Assembly: GCF_002238335.1 (NCBI RefSeq)
Contig: NZ_CP022347.1
Span: 434,001 to 498,000, forward strand
Reading direction: 5' to 3'
DNA from: Campylobacter avium LMG 24591
GTDB lineage: Bacteria; Campylobacterota; Campylobacteria; Campylobacterales; Campylobacteraceae
DNA: 64,000 bases
Shown here one piece after another: positions 63,753 through 64,000 of this stretch. Positions within the stretch are counted from its first letter, which is position 1; each line of letters opens with the position of its first letter. The position numbers and the translations under genes were made by a program. Under the pieces are notes generated by a model that saw only the letters and a list, made by a program, of their open reading frames with translations, had not been told where the DNA came from and made no database searches.

Positions 63753-64000
63753 GTTCTACTCCTAACTTATAAATTCTTTTTATATGCTCATCATCAAAGC
63801 TGTAAAAAACATGAAGTCCTACCTTTCTTTTTTTTACAATTTTGCTTTGCCAAAGTAATTTTAGGTGCTGGGAGATGGATGGTTGCTTGATGTTAAGAAT
63901 TTGAGATAGCTCATGGACGCATAATTCTTCCTTGCTTAAAGCAGACAATATTTTTAGTCTAGTACTGTCTGAAAATGCTGCAAACAAAAGGGCTAAATTT
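63739..64000 (-). CDS. ArsR/SmtB-family metal-responsive repressor, 5' end outside window
   Basis: Winged-helix repressor: LFAAFSDSTRLKILSALSKEELCVHELSQILNIKQPSISQHLKLLWQSKIVKKRKVGLHVFYSFDD, with the ELCVHEL metal-site motif on the recognition-side helix typical of CadC/SmtB relatives. The frame stays open to the window edge and reads NLALLFAAFSDSTRL, so the true start lies beyond 64000; the TTG at 63987 is not a good start. It overlaps the ATPase start by 14 bases, supporting auto- and pump regulation by Zn, Cd or Pb. Confidence 0.88.
   Translation of the reverse strand, partial: NLALLFAAFSDSTRLKILSALSKEELCVHELSQILNIKQPSISQHLKLLWQSKIVKKRKVGLHVFYSFDDEHIKRIYKLGVEHAKE

Noticed and set aside
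1-64000. CRISPR arrays, insertion sequences, prophage or rRNA
   Set aside because: No regularly spaced repeats, transposase or integrase motifs, phage structural genes or rRNA sequence seen in any part of the window.

Overview
The window is a densely packed, AT-rich chromosomal segment of a Campylobacter species close to the C. jejuni/C. upsaliensis group. Evidence is the run of gene blocks that, from memory, match C. jejuni NCTC 11168 order (hemN-argF-hemB / ribA-rsmG; the Cj0977-Cj0979c block; recR-racS-racR / dnaJ; rodA / rluD-like-flpA-trmB; dsbD / ppk2-amidohydrolase; ilvA-trmA-nhaC-SDR-ankyrin-acnB / ogt; mobB-fbp-metG; gltX-yggT-slt; the napAGHBLD operon). The blocks are joined in a different order from C. 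jejuni. Homopolymeric G/C tracts in glycosyltransferase genes and flagellar-type sigma-28 and sigma-54 promoters fit the genus. No CRISPR array, prophage, insertion sequence or rRNA is visible, and no gene-free stretch exceeds about 225 bases.

Layout. 1-7.6 kb: Fe-S oxidoreductase (partial), hemN, a UPF0763 protein, argF and hemB on the minus strand, then ribA, rsmG and a periplasmic protein, a Cj0977-like hot-dog protein behind a clear sigma-28 promoter, and a lipoprotein/thermonuclease pair. 7.7-12.5 kb: lipoprotein, recR, the RacRS two-component system and dnaJ. 12.5-18.9 kb: two surface-polysaccharide glycosyltransferases (one a GT2-CDP-glycerol transferase fusion), an amino-acid ABC transporter and a GT25 gene with a G9 phase-variation tract. 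18.9-25 kb: hemD, thiamine-binding-like protein, gph, a CAU tRNA, rodA, an RluA-family synthase, the adhesin flpA and trmB. 25-28.9 kb: dsbD, ppk2, M20 amidohydrolase.

28.9-32.2 kb is the most unusual part. Three paralogous proteins of unknown function (A1, A2, A3; none with a Sec signal) alternate with a small secreted protein (B1) and a vestige of a second copy of B consisting only of its signal-peptide coding part. A1 and B1 each lie behind a sigma-54 promoter (GG-N10-GC), and the two promoters share a 25-base identical block. A2 and A3 have nearly identical ends but different centres. This looks like a tandemly duplicated, flagellar-regulon-controlled module, possibly of secreted or host-interaction proteins; the function is unknown.

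32.3-55.1 kb: mostly housekeeping genes (ilvA, trmA, nhaC, acnB, ogt, metG, fbp, mobB, slt, gltX, psd) with two GT8 glycosyltransferases attached to the metG operon end, one carrying an in-frame C10 tract. 55.1-61.2 kb: periplasmic nitrate reductase operon napAGHBLD without napC or napF. 61.5-64 kb: DoxX protein, a Zn/Cd/Pb-type P1B ATPase and its ArsR-family regulator, cut by the window end.

Cj numbers and gene-family names are from memory of the families and of NCTC 11168; nothing was searched.
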